A DNA stretch of 64,000 bases from Candidatus Enterococcus huntleyi (GCF_009933175.1 NZ_MAEJ01000004.1:1-64000); one strand, 5' to 3'; positions 35,222-43,964 are shown, counted from the stretch's first letter. Numbers and translations are program-made. Notes: generated by a model not told the origin, from the sequence alone.

Positions 35222-36610
35222 TTAAACTAAACTTCGAGAAATTTCGTCTTTAATCGTTACTCCAGAAGCTTCTAATTCTTCAATTTTAGCTACAAATTTC
35301 GGCAAAAATTTCTTATGCGCTAGTAGCAATTCATCCATCACTGTTTTAGCCGTTGCTCCAGCAGGAATCAATGGATTGATTGTAAAGGCTTGTAGCAACA
35401 TGCCATAATCTCCGGTAACTGCCGCTTTACAAATACATAATTCCATATTTTTCATTAATTGTAACCAGCCTTTTTCTGCTGGCTCTAGACTACCAAAAGC
35501 AATCGGTAAAGCTCCTGCAGCGCCAATGTATGCAGAGACTTCCACGACACATTCTGGCGGCAGGTCAGGAACCGCTCCTTTATTTTGAGTTGAAACAACA
35601 ATATGCGTTTTTTTGTTAGCATAGATTGATGCAATCGATTCACACGCAGCATCTGAGTAATGTGCGCCACCACGTTTTGATAACTGTTCTGGTTTATAAT
35701 CTAGTTTTGGATCTTTGTATAATTCAAATAATTCAGCTTCTGTTTGTTTCACTTGTTGTGCTCGAGTACCAATCGTTGCAAATTCTTCAAGCGCAAAATC
35801 AAGCATCTCTTCTTGACGGTAGTAATAACGGTGATACCCACAAGGAATCATATTCATCTGTACGAGTTGTTCTTTAAAGAATGGCACATTATGGATGTTT
35901 ACGGGAATTCCAGCGTCCGCTTCAAACATTTTATCAATAATTTTTGGCGTCACATCTTCACCAAATTTATCAATAACTTTATGCCAGTGAAAATGATTTA
36001 AACCAGCGAATTTATAAGTTAAATCATTTAAAGTTTCCCCAATTAAATTAGGTTCCTTCATCATTGCACCAATTGGCACATTACATAATCCGATAACTTT
36101 TTCCCATTTACCATATCTAACGATTGCTTCTGTTACCATTCCTGCAGGATTAGTAAAATTAATCAGCCATGCATTAGGACACAAACGTTTCATTTCTTCG
36201 ACAATCTCTAAAATAATAGGAATTGTTCGTAACGCTTTAAATATTCCACCGGCTCCATTGGTTTCTTGTCCCATCATGCCGTAGGATAAAGGAATTCGTT
36301 CATCGCGAATACGCGCATTTAATTGTCCTACACGAAATTGAGTGGTTACAAAGTCTGCATCCTTCAGCGCTTCTTCACGATCCATAGTAAGATGGATTTC
36401 TACATCATAAGGTGAGGCAGCCCACATTCTACGAGCCATTTCACCAACAATCTCTAATTTCTCTCTACCTTCTTCAATATCTACTAACCAAATTTCTCGG
36501 ATGGGTAATTCATTGTAACGTTTAATAAAACCTTCCATTAATTCTGGTGTATAACTGCTTCCTCCGCCAATTGTAGCGATCTTAATTCCTTGTTTACTCA
36601 ATCTATTCAT
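35222..36610 (-). CDS. Family 4 glycosidase, 6-phospho-beta-glucosidase type
   Basis: NAD- and metal-dependent glycosidase of 462 residues, cleaving phosphorylated disaccharides such as cellobiose 6-phosphate. It shows the NAD motif IATIGGGSSYTPEL (near residue 11), NFTNPAGMVTEA (near 151), the metal-binding Cys in GLCNVPIG and His in GLNHFHW. AGGAAG precedes the ATG. It sits between the PTS permease and the ROK kinase, consistent with uptake, cleavage and re-phosphorylation of a beta-glucoside. Confidence 0.92.
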   Translation of the reverse strand: MNRLSKQGIKIATIGGGSSYTPELMEGFIKRYNELPIREIWLVDIEEGREKLEIVGEMARRMWAASPYDVEIHLTMDREEALKDADFVTTQFRVGQLNARIRDERIPLSYGMMGQETNGAGGIFKALRTIPIILEIVEEMKRLCPNAWLINFTNPAGMVTEAIVRYGKWEKVIGLCNVPIGAMMKEPNLIGETLNDLTYKFAGLNHFHWHKVIDKFGEDVTPKIIDKMFEADAGIPVNIHNVPFFKEQLVQMNMIPCGYHRYYYRQEEMLDFALEEFATIGTRAQQVKQTEAELFELYKDPKLDYKPEQLSKRGGAHYSDAACESIASIYANKKTHIVVSTQNKGAVPDLPPECVVEVSAYIGAAGALPIAFGSLEPAEKGWLQLMKNMELCICKAAVTGDYGMLLQAFTINPLIPAGATAKTVMDELLLAHKKFLPKFVAKIEELEASGVTIKDEISRSLV

Positions 36611-36624
36611 CTTCCTTCCATTTT

Positions 36625-37953
36625 CTATTCAACAACTATACTTGTTTTAAATTCTTCTTTCGGTTTACTAGCTGCTAATTCTTGTTCATATAATCTACGG
36701 TCTTGCATCGCCATAAACGGGTAATAAACAATTGTCGACATTACGATAATTACGACTTGTACAAATACCCCTTTAAACCCTTGTAGTATAAATCCAGATA
36801 AGATTGGTGGCATGGTCCACGGAACTTGGACTGCCGTAAATGGTGCCAAAAACCCAGTAGCAATTGCTAAATATATTATGGTAAAAGTAATCACTGGTAC
36901 AATAATGAACGGGAACAACATGAGCGGATTATACACAATCGGTAAGCCGAAAATGACGGGTTCATTGATATTAAATAAACCTGGTAGTAAAGATAGCTTC
37001 GATATTTCCTTCATTTGTTTCGACTTAGCTCTTAATAAAGCGGCGATTAATAATCCTAAAGTAATACCGGTCCCACCAATTTTTACAAAATAATCTAAAA
37101 CCTGAGGCGTCATAATGTAGGCTCCTGCTGCTACTGTCAGCGGCCCTTTTTCAGCCAACGCACCATTAGCAATCGAGTTGGCCGTTAATATAGGTAAGAT
37201 AGGTCCCATAACAATATTTGGTCCATGTAAACCCATCCAAAATAATAATGCACACAAGACAACCATAATAATGCCGCCCACATACGTATCTGTTAAGCTT
37301 TGCATTGGTTCTTGCATCACTTTGAATATAAATTCAGTCAACGTAGTATCAAAATTATGCAACACATAATATAACCCCATGGATACTAACGCAATAACAA
37401 ATCCTGGTATCACAGCGATAAACGCATTGGACACGCCTTCAGGTACACCCGCAGGCATCTTAATTGTGATTTTCCGTTTAACAAAGAAACAAAACGTCCA
37501 AGCTGTCAGTAATCCAATAATTATTGAAGTGATTACACCCTGACCACCCGTCCAAACCTTCGGAATTACTGAGCTAACTACTTCACCACCCTCAGAAATC
37601 GCACTTGATGCTGTTACTATGAAAAATGAAACAAGCGAAATAATCGCACAGGAAATACCATCTACTTTTTCAGCTTTTGCGTAGTAATACGATATCCCCA
37701 CAACAGAAATAATAGCTAATAAATCAAACGTTGCGCCAGATACTTGGTTCAACCCCACATTCCAATTCTCCCCAAGGTGAGCAACCATAAAATCTGAGTA
37801 GCCAGTAATTGGCAAATTAGCGACTAGCAAAAATATAGATCCTACTAAAGTAACTGGCATGGTTAAAACAAATCCATCCTTCAACGCGAGTAATGCTTTG
37901 GTGTTAGCAATTTTTTCTAGCACAGATAAAAACTTCTCAAAAACAGTATTCAT
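36625..37953 (-). CDS. PTS system cellobiose-type EIIC component
   Basis: Membrane permease of the lactose/cellobiose (EIIC-Lac) family, 442 residues with about ten hydrophobic segments. GLHGPNIVMGPI and LPGLFNINEPVIFGLPIV are recognisable family motifs near residues 241 and 329. The start is ATG 37953, with AAGGAG nine bases upstream; the earlier in-frame ATG overlaps that site. No EIIA or EIIB gene is next to it, so those subunits must be supplied from elsewhere. It is divergent from the RpiR-type regulator. Confidence 0.92.
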   Translation of the reverse strand: MNTVFEKFLSVLEKIANTKALLALKDGFVLTMPVTLVGSIFLLVANLPITGYSDFMVAHLGENWNVGLNQVSGATFDLLAIISVVGISYYYAKAEKVDGISCAIISLVSFFIVTASSAISEGGEVVSSVIPKVWTGGQGVITSIIIGLLTAWTFCFFVKRKITIKMPAGVPEGVSNAFIAVIPGFVIALVSMGLYYVLHNFDTTLTEFIFKVMQEPMQSLTDTYVGGIIMVVLCALLFWMGLHGPNIVMGPILPILTANSIANGALAEKGPLTVAAGAYIMTPQVLDYFVKIGGTGITLGLLIAALLRAKSKQMKEISKLSLLPGLFNINEPVIFGLPIVYNPLMLFPFIIVPVITFTIIYLAIATGFLAPFTAVQVPWTMPPILSGFILQGFKGVFVQVVIIVMSTIVYYPFMAMQDRRLYEQELAASKPKEEFKTSIVVE

Positions 37954-38039
37954 AACAATCATCTCCTTTTTATTTTATCGACTCCACATCCTTATTATTG
38001 CCCGTCATCTACTGTCTTACAATCCTTACAGCACCAACA

Positions 38040-38054
38040 GTTATAGCGTTTACA
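38040..38054 (-). promoter_or_regulatory. Candidate cre site (CcpA) upstream of the PTS operon
   Basis: Minus strand TGTAAACGCTATAAC matches the cre consensus (TGWAARCGNTWWCA) with one mismatch at the end. It lies about 90 bp upstream of the EIIC start, suiting catabolite repression of a beta-glucoside operon. Confidence 0.5.
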
Positions 38055-38106
38055 TTTTATCTGGTATTCTCTCTCTTTTTTTGAAACAATTTTTACAAAA
38101 AGGATA

Positions 38107-38115
38107 TGCTATACT
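38107..38115 (+). promoter_or_regulatory. Extended -10 promoter of the RpiR-type regulator
   Basis: TGCTATACT is an extended -10 about 22 bp before the regulator start codon. No convincing -35. Confidence 0.45.
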
Positions 38116-38137
38116 GTGATTAAAGAGGTGGTTACAC

Positions 38138-39016
38138 ATGTTAACTATTGAAAAAATGGAAACAATAAAGTTTTCACCAACCGAGAAAGCAGTCATTAAT
38201 TATATTTTAGAAAAGAAGGAAGCCATCAAAAAAATGACCATCAGAGAAATTTGCGACGATACGTTTTCTAGTCCTGCTATCCTAATAAGAATTGCAAAAA
38301 AGATGAATTTTGATGGCTGGAGTACGCTAAAGGAAGCTCTTCTAAAAGATTTCCAATACCTGTCTAGCAATTTTTCTGATATAGAACCCAATACTCCTTT
38401 TACCAAAAATGATGGGGTTACAACCATCACGAATAAGATTGCGTCACTCTACCAATCAACGATTCAAGACTCTTTATCTCTACTTGACCATGATACGATG
38501 CAGCAGTCTCTGGATTTACTTTTGAACAGTACCGAAATAAAAATATTTGGGAATAATGTTAACCTTTTAATCACGCAAGATTTTGCTCACAAGATGAATC
38601 GAATTAGATGCTATACTTCCGTCAGTCAAATTGATGGCGAACAACTTTTTGATGCGGTTAATTGTCGCGATGGAGCCACTGCAATTGTTATTTCCTATAG
38701 CGGTGAAACAGAACGAGTTCTTGATATCTTACCTATACTAAAAAAAAGAAATATACCCATTCTTGCCATCACCAGCCTTGGCGATAACTCGCTAGCCCAA
38801 GCAGCTGATTGCGTGCTTAACATCACAACTAGGGAAAGACTCTATTCTAAAATAGGCAATATGACGCCTAATATCTCTATTCAATTTATTTTAGATTGCA
38901 TTTATTCGTGTGTTTTCGCGAAACACTATGATGAAAATTTGGATCATGTCATTCAAACTTCTCAGTTATGCGATCCTAGAATTTCTACTACCTCTATCAT
39001 GAAAGAACTACATTAA
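38138..39016 (+). CDS. RpiR/MurR-family regulator (HTH plus SIS domain)
   Basis: A 292-residue regulator. N-terminal HTH_6 (FSPTEKAVINYILEKKEAIKKMTIREICDD..SSPAILIRIAKKMNFDGWSTLKE, about residues 11-70) and C-terminal SIS phosphosugar-binding domain (about 125-255, ISYSGETERVLDILPILKKR). GAGGTGG precedes ATG. It is divergent from the EIIC-GH4-ROK operon and presumably senses a phosphorylated sugar derived from its substrate. Confidence 0.9.
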   Translation: MLTIEKMETIKFSPTEKAVINYILEKKEAIKKMTIREICDDTFSSPAILIRIAKKMNFDGWSTLKEALLKDFQYLSSNFSDIEPNTPFTKNDGVTTITNKIASLYQSTIQDSLSLLDHDTMQQSLDLLLNSTEIKIFGNNVNLLITQDFAHKMNRIRCYTSVSQIDGEQLFDAVNCRDGATAIVISYSGETERVLDILPILKKRNIPILAITSLGDNSLAQAADCVLNITTRERLYSKIGNMTPNISIQFILDCIYSCVFAKHYDENLDHVIQTSQLCDPRISTTSIMKELH

Positions 39017-39020
39017 TGTG

Positions 39021-39056
39021 AACGCTGTCTACCGAGTCAAGCAGACAGCGTTTTCT
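39021..39056 (+). terminator. Terminator of the RpiR-type gene
   Basis: AACGCTGTCT pairs with AGACAGCGTT, followed by TTCT. Immediately downstream (39063-39090) a second hairpin, AGTCTGTCCTAGTGGCAGGCT then TTTTTT on the minus strand, ends the convergent nitronate monooxygenase gene. Confidence 0.75.
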
Positions 39057-39153
39057 GCTTCACAAAAAAGCCTGCCACTAGGACAGACTTCAATAAATCA
39101 ATCTATTCTTTTCAATACTTCATTCATCCGTCAACGAATCTCATTCGAAGCTT

Positions 39154-40107
39154 TTATCCCTCAACCCCTTCAAACAGTCGTTCCACCAATTCTTTCACCG
39201 ATGGAATATCATTAATTACATCAATTCCTGTATTCACTGAGATAATTCCTTCATCTAGATTGCCTTCGAGCATGCCGATTCTGAAGCCACCGACAGCATC
39301 TGAGCTGGTATCTCCATTATTTTCCGCCTTTGCTAGCATCGCTTTGGCTTTTTCAGTTACGATTGAACGCACGACACCACCGATTGAAGCCATGTCAGCA
39401 TAGCCAGAATTGACGATTGCTTTTTTCGTTTCGATTGACGAAGGTGCTTCTTTTGTCGCTAGGAATCTGGTGCCGATGAAAACTCCTTCTGCACCCAACG
39501 CAAAGGCCGCTTTCACCCCACGCGCATCATTAATTCCGCCAGCTCCCAAGACTGGGATATTGACTGCATCAGCCATCGAAGGAATCGCTGTAAATGTCCC
39601 CAAAGCTTGCTCCGGTAAAATCCCCCCTTCATCATGGCCGGTAACAACTAATAGGTCTGCACCTGCCTGCTCTGCTTCCTGCATTTTTTGTCTAGTAGGC
39701 GTCAACGGTCTATAGATAATCACGCCACCCGCATTTTTTATGTCAGCAAACAAGGCTTTATTGATTTCACCTATGACGACAAAATAGTTGACCTTTTCCT
39801 CGAACGCAACGTTCAGGATTCCTTCAAAAAATGGATTATCTTTATCATTTTCTTCCCCACCCGATATAATGTTTAAGCCAAATGAGTGCTTTGTTAACGC
39901 CTTTGTTTCTCTGATTTCATTGCGCATTCTCTCAGCGGTTTCTGTCGGATCACTCGTCAAGACAGTCTGCCCAGCATTCGGGCCCAAGACGCCTAAGCCA
40001 CCTGCGTTCGCTACAGCTGCAACTAATGTGGCATCAGTATTCCAGGACATTGGTCCTTGGATTAAAGGATAGTTTGTATTTAAAATCTCTGTAACTCTAT
40101 TTTTCAT
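39154..40107 (-). CDS. Nitronate monooxygenase (2-nitropropane dioxygenase family)
   Basis: FMN-dependent TIM-barrel oxygenase, 317 residues, class related to FabK. It shows QGPMSWNTDATLVAAVANAG (near residue 18), GHDEGGILPEQ (near 178), LGAGGINDARG (near 208) and IGTRFLATKEA (near 233), which bind FMN and its phosphate. It could detoxify nitronates; a role in fatty acid synthesis is less likely, since no fab genes are near. It is downstream of a TetR-type regulator on the same strand, separated by a 129-bp promoter region with inverted repeats. Confidence 0.88.
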   Translation of the reverse strand: MKNRVTEILNTNYPLIQGPMSWNTDATLVAAVANAGGLGVLGPNAGQTVLTSDPTETAERMRNEIRETKALTKHSFGLNIISGGEENDKDNPFFEGILNVAFEEKVNYFVVIGEINKALFADIKNAGGVIIYRPLTPTRQKMQEAEQAGADLLVVTGHDEGGILPEQALGTFTAIPSMADAVNIPVLGAGGINDARGVKAAFALGAEGVFIGTRFLATKEAPSSIETKKAIVNSGYADMASIGGVVRSIVTEKAKAMLAKAENNGDTSSDAVGGFRIGMLEGNLDEGIISVNTGIDVINDIPSVKELVERLFEGVEG

Positions 40108-40136
40108 GTGATAATCATCTCCGCTTTCTAATTATA

Positions 40137-40188
40137 GAACTTCGTAGTTCCGTAAAAAGAGTATAGCATACGCCAATACGGTACGCAA
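40137..40188 (-). promoter_or_regulatory. Promoter and operator candidate of the nitronate monooxygenase gene
   Basis: Minus strand: TTGCGT (40183-40188), 17 bp, then TGCTATACT with an extended -10 (TATACT at 40160-40165). The inverted repeat GAACT-ACGA-AGTTC (40137-40150) lies at the expected transcription start and could be the TetR operator. A larger stem, CGCCAATA/TATTGGCG (about 40171-40178 and 40196-40203), overlaps the -35 side. Confidence 0.5.
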
Positions 40189-40236
40189 CAGTTCCATATT
40201 GGCGTTTTTAAATTATTTATTTTTCAGATACTCGCA

Positions 40237-40848
40237 TTAATCAGCTTTCTCTGGTAAAAGTGGCAAGATTAATTTGTCTACCACATCCTCAATGTACTGA
40301 TGAATATCGACCGTTTGATCAAATTGATTTTTATACGTAATTAATCCCGGACCAATGTCTGCGATTAACTGGACTTCATTTTCAGTCAGCGAATGGTCTT
40401 GTATAAAAGGCGCAAGGATTGTTTCCACCACTTTACCGTAGCGCTGATTAAATGCCTGTTGAATTTTGGCCTGCTCATCCCGGGCGACTGCCTTACTCAC
40501 TGCCTCCATCGCCACATGATAATTTTTATTTTCTTCAACACACAGCAAGTTTAATAAATCAATAAACTGCTCGCGAATCGATTTATTTTTATCTAACGTC
40601 TCTTTCGTCGTCTCAAATGGACACATCAAAATAACTGCGTCGATAATCAATTCCTTTTTGGTAGACCAACGTCGATAAATGGTCCCTTTCCCAACTTTAG
40701 CCTCTTTGGCCACTGCATCTACAGTCAGTGCGTCATAGCCATTCTCCGCTATTAAATTGATTGTGGTCGCCAATATCACCGTGTTGAGTGACAAGTCTTT
40801 GGGACGCCCCCGTTTGTCATCAACTTTTACTTGCTGCTTCTCAGACAT
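40237..40848 (-). CDS. TetR-family regulator
   Basis: A 203-residue regulator with N-terminal HTH (TINLIAENGYDALTVDAVAKEAKVGKGTIYRRWSTKKELI, about residues 24-65) and an all-helical ligand domain with no obvious specificity motif. The start is ATG 40848, preceded by AAAGGTGG; an ATG seven codons upstream also exists. It lies upstream of the nitronate monooxygenase on the same strand and likely represses it. Confidence 0.88.
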   Translation of the reverse strand: MSEKQQVKVDDKRGRPKDLSLNTVILATTINLIAENGYDALTVDAVAKEAKVGKGTIYRRWSTKKELIIDAVILMCPFETTKETLDKNKSIREQFIDLLNLLCVEENKNYHVAMEAVSKAVARDEQAKIQQAFNQRYGKVVETILAPFIQDHSLTENEVQLIADIGPGLITYKNQFDQTVDIHQYIEDVVDKLILPLLPEKAD

Positions 40849-40977
40849 AAAGTTGCCCACCTTTTCCATGAAATTTCTTCAAACTACGTTTAGTAAGAAT
40901 CTCAAGCAAGTATATCATTTTCTCAGCAACAAATCGATACTGACAGGTTCTACAATCATTGAACAATCGCAGCTTCA

Positions 40978-41859
40978 TTAAATTTTTTGATTCCTAGCAC
41001 CGCTTCCTGCATAGGGAAAGAGCGCCTCACTAAGCTGCAGCTCAAAGCTTGTTCGATCTACAAGGCCGACTATTTGCTTGCTGTCATAGAGTTCAAGTAA
41101 AAACTCAGCCACTTGTTGACTCGAATGGTACGTCCCGAAAGCTTTATCGTAATTATATTCCTCAACGTCATTCGCGCGTTTGCCAAACTCAGTTTGAGTG
41201 GCAGCTGGCGCCAGCACTTTGACTTGTAACGGTGAATTCGACGCCCTCAGCTCAAGCGCCAATGATTCAGTAAATGAACTAACATAAAATTTGGACGCGC
41301 AATAAGTCACAGCCGTTGGGACCATCGTGTAGCCACCTGCCGAAGATACATTGATTAGCTGCGTCCCTGCTACGCCATTATATTTTTTCACAAATAGTAT
41401 CGAAAATAGGGTCAACGCCTCAATATTCAGCTTAATTAAGTTAACTGTTTTCTCGATTGTTTGATTCTCAATCAAGCTATACAATCCAACACCTGCATTA
41501 TTAATCCAGGTTTCAATTTCATAGTCAGATAAACTTAAAAATAGCTCTTCCAATTTGTCTGTTTCCGTCAAATCAAACTGAACCAGAATAACTTCAACGC
41601 CTGGATATTCATTGGCTAATTCACTCTTTAACGCATTGAGTTTTTCGATTCTTCGAGCAATCAACAGTAAATTCTTTCCTCTTTTGGCAAATTCTTTCGC
41701 CGCCGCATAGCCAATCCCAGAGCTTGCACCAGTGATAACCGTATATTTCCCTGGCACCTCACTGCTTAGCTTGTTATTGCTCGCATTGTCATCGTTCGAT
41801 TTGTTATTTCTGACCTTATCATTATTCATCTCACCATTGCTCAATCTGTCGTTTCTCAT
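40978..41859 (-). CDS. Short-chain dehydrogenase/reductase with an Asn-rich N-terminal extension
   Basis: A 293-residue SDR. Cofactor motif VITGASSGIGYAAA near residue 40, NNAGVG near 115, and the catalytic YCASK near 183 with the upstream serine in NVSSAGG. Between the start and the Rossmann fold there are about 36 extra residues, mostly Asn, Asp, Lys and Ser (MRNDRLSNGEMNNDKVRNNK...). The start ATG has AAGGAGGAATAACAAG upstream, so the extension should be translated. A MerR-type promoter lies directly upstream, next to the merR gene. Substrate unknown. Confidence 0.88.
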   Translation of the reverse strand: MRNDRLSNGEMNNDKVRNNKSNDDNASNNKLSSEVPGKYTVITGASSGIGYAAAKEFAKRGKNLLLIARRIEKLNALKSELANEYPGVEVILVQFDLTETDKLEELFLSLSDYEIETWINNAGVGLYSLIENQTIEKTVNLIKLNIEALTLFSILFVKKYNGVAGTQLINVSSAGGYTMVPTAVTYCASKFYVSSFTESLALELRASNSPLQVKVLAPAATQTEFGKRANDVEEYNYDKAFGTYHSSQQVAEFLLELYDSKQIVGLVDRTSFELQLSEALFPYAGSGARNQKI

Positions 41860-41887
41860 CTTGTTATTCCTCCTTGTCTGTATCACA

Positions 41888-41918
41888 AGGATAGGTGCTG
41901 GAGTTTACTCCATGTCAA
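41888..41918 (-). promoter_or_regulatory. MerR-type promoter/operator of the SDR gene
   Basis: Minus strand: TTGACA (41913-41918), a 19-bp spacer, TATCCT (41888-41893). The spacer contains the palindrome TGGAGTAAACTCCA (41899-41912). A 19-bp spacer with central dyad is the hallmark of MerR-activated promoters. Confidence 0.85.
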
Positions 41919-41937
41919 GTAGGAAAATAATCATGAG

Positions 41938-42300
41938 TTATTTATTTTTTAGCATCTCTTTATAAATTTCGATTTTATCCGCTAAAAATGAGAGATGATC
42001 CTCGATTTCTGCCTTTTTCTGATCTAATGCTCCACTCTGTTCATACAGCAAATCTAAGCGTTCTTCGACTGTTTCATTTCCTTGGTAGCGCAGCTCTGAA
42101 TAGCGCTTGATATTCTTTAATGGCATGCCCGTTAACTTCAGTTTTTTGATAAATTCCATCCATGCAATATCCGCTTCACTATATACACGTTGATTAGTCG
42201 AATTTCTTTCAGGCTTGATTAGACCTTCTTTTTCATAATAGCGCAACGTATCGATTGATAAATCAATGACCTTCGAAAATTCGCCAATTGAATACTTCAT
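41938..42300 (-). CDS. MerR-family regulator
   Basis: A 120-residue regulator. The N-terminal winged helix YSIGEFSKVIDLSIDTLRYYEKEGLI (about residues 3-28) and QRVYSEADIAWMEFIKKLKLTGMPLKNIKRY match the MerR DNA-binding domain, followed by a dimerisation coiled coil. There is no cysteine-based metal site, so it is of the AdhR/YyaN kind, not metal-sensing. It lies upstream of the SDR gene and should activate it through the 19-bp-spacer promoter. Confidence 0.92.
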   Translation of the reverse strand: MKYSIGEFSKVIDLSIDTLRYYEKEGLIKPERNSTNQRVYSEADIAWMEFIKKLKLTGMPLKNIKRYSELRYQGNETVEERLDLLYEQSGALDQKKAEIEDHLSFLADKIEIYKEMLKNK

Positions 42301-42448
42301 AAAATCTCCCCTTCAGTGACTCTCTCTTTATTATATAGGAGCAGAGGTGCCCATTCATAGTGAAAAATTGACGTTTACTTTTAGTTGGGATTATAGATTT
42401 TTCAGTCCTCATTGACTGTCAGAATTCACTGTCCTCTGTACAAACAAA

Positions 42449-42495
42449 AAAACTTCTCTCCCTTTTTATACCAAGGGATGGCGAAGTTTTTTATT
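42449..42495 (-). terminator. Terminator of the 8-TM membrane protein gene
   Basis: Minus strand: AAAACTTCGCCATCCCTT pairs with AAGGGAGAGAAGTTTT, followed by T-rich sequence. It is nearly symmetrical and could also act on the plus strand. Confidence 0.75.
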
Positions 42496-42517
42496 TTTCT
42501 ATCAACTTTTACTGTCC

Positions 42518-43384
42518 TTATTTCCCCTTCTTAATGTGCTTGAATGTTGTATACAACAGAAGCAGCAGAAATATCGACACGACGGTGAAGAGTATGACTT
42601 CACTTAGAATAACTGGGAGTCCGGCTGCGGCCATGAAGGCTAGCATGGTGAGCACGGCTAGGCCTAAGGTGGACATTTTGACTACGACGATGGTTGTTAA
42701 AAAGTAGCCGAGTGGGTGGTTTTTTAATAGTAAAATTCCGGCTATTACGGTTGTCGGTAATAAAACGGTCAGATCCAGCGCTTGTATGACGAGACTTGTG
42801 TAGTGTTCCAACTCGGCTGGAATGATGTTTGCAAATACGCTGGGTAAAATCATGGCTAATGCTCGAAATGACATCATAAATGCAAAAACTAATAAAGAGA
42901 TTGCGACTCTTCGTCTTGGAAATGTGCCCGAGAATGCTGCTTTGACTTGTGCCACATCGAATGACTGGAAGCACATTATGAACGCGAAAAAAGTGAGGCT
43001 AGTTAGCGCGATATACACAATAAATAGTTGATTGTATTGGGCCAAAAAGACATACGATGTATAGGAATAAAGGAAGTAGCCTAATGTTCCTAGCAGAAAT
43101 AATTTTCCTCTGAGTGAATTTTTACTAGCGTAAACCATCGATAAACCGAGCAGCGGCACACCTAGAATAAGTGTCAATAAATCTTGGGCTTTCGCTTGCG
43201 AAGCAATTGTGACAGAATCATTGTGATAAATTCCTTTGCCATAGAAGTTGATCAAGTCTCCATTTACGGAAGTTGTCGTCAGATTTTCAAATGTTGCATT
43301 GGTGAATAAACCGATCGTTGTCGCTAGGATAGTCAAGACAATAATAGCGCCTATCATGAGTTTGTAAGTTCGTGTGGTAAGCAA
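42518..43384 (-). CDS. Multi-pass membrane protein of unknown function
   Basis: A 288-residue protein with eight predicted membrane segments (about residues 8-27, 67-85, 95-112, 118-140, 158-185, 195-220, 228-252, 258-282). Between segments 1 and 2 is an extracellular-looking loop containing NGDLINFYGKGIYHNDS. I do not recognise the family. It is divergent from a MarR-type regulator with completely overlapping promoters and twin operators, so it is almost certainly the regulator's target, perhaps an export or stress-response membrane protein (inference). Confidence 0.7.
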   Translation of the reverse strand: MLTTRTYKLMIGAIIVLTILATTIGLFTNATFENLTTTSVNGDLINFYGKGIYHNDSVTIASQAKAQDLLTLILGVPLLGLSMVYASKNSLRGKLFLLGTLGYFLYSYTSYVFLAQYNQLFIVYIALTSLTFFAFIMCFQSFDVAQVKAAFSGTFPRRRVAISLLVFAFMMSFRALAMILPSVFANIIPAELEHYTSLVIQALDLTVLLPTTVIAGILLLKNHPLGYFLTTIVVVKMSTLGLAVLTMLAFMAAAGLPVILSEVILFTVVSIFLLLLLYTTFKHIKKGK

Positions 43385-43410
43385 TAAAATATTCTCCTTT
43401 TTCGATAATG

Positions 43411-43458
43411 GTAACTAGTTACTGTTTACATTATAGCAACTAGTTACTATAATGTAAA
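43411..43458. promoter_or_regulatory. Face-to-face divergent promoters with twin MarR operators
   Basis: Plus strand: TTTACA (43425-43430), 17 bp, TATAAT (43448-43453). Minus strand: TTTACA (43453-43458), 17 bp, TATAAT (43430-43435). The two promoters occupy the same DNA. GTAACTAGTTAC (43411-43422, perfect palindrome) and GCAACTAGTTAC (43436-43447) lie 25 bp apart, one in the shared spacer and one at the minus-strand start. Confidence 0.8.
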
Positions 43459-43493
43459 GAACTACATAATGTTTAGCAGGAGGGGGAGTAAAA

Positions 43494-43964
43494 ATGGTAT
43501 TAAAAAAATTAATTAATGAATATGAAGGCGAACGGACGGATGAAATTAGAGGGATTTTTTCGAGCATTTCCATTTTGCAAAATAGGCTTCAAACACTATT
43601 TGATAAAACCGATACGAAAATAACGATGAAGCAATTCATGCTATTAACCATGTTGCGCCACTCCAAAGGATCTTCCTATACAGAGTTGGGCAAACTATTG
43701 GGCAGCTCGAGGCAAAATATCAAAAAATTAGCCGTTCTACTCGAAAAAAATGGCTTCATAAAGATTGAATCAGCCACTGGAAAAAACAATCGCGTGCAGC
43801 TAACCCTGACAGATTATGCAGAATCTTACTTTGAAAAAGTATACGCCGATCACACAACTATTTTAAGCGACATTTTTGCAGATTATACAGATGAGGAAAT
43901 TCATTTATTTTATGGATTGATTACGCGGCTGTACGTGGGTGTGGAGAGAGAAGAAGGAAAATAA
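43494..43964 (+). CDS. MarR-family regulator
   Basis: A 156-residue winged-helix regulator. The DNA-binding region reads MKQFMLLTMLRHSKGSSYTELGKLLGSSRQNIKKLAVLLEKNGFI (about residues 43-87), with the wing TGKNNRVQLTLTD. The ATG follows AGGAGGGGGAG. It is divergent from the 8-TM membrane protein and likely represses both genes through the AACTAGTTAC operators. Confidence 0.9.
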   Translation: MVLKKLINEYEGERTDEIRGIFSSISILQNRLQTLFDKTDTKITMKQFMLLTMLRHSKGSSYTELGKLLGSSRQNIKKLAVLLEKNGFIKIESATGKNNRVQLTLTDYAESYFEKVYADHTTILSDIFADYTDEEIHLFYGLITRLYVGVEREEGK

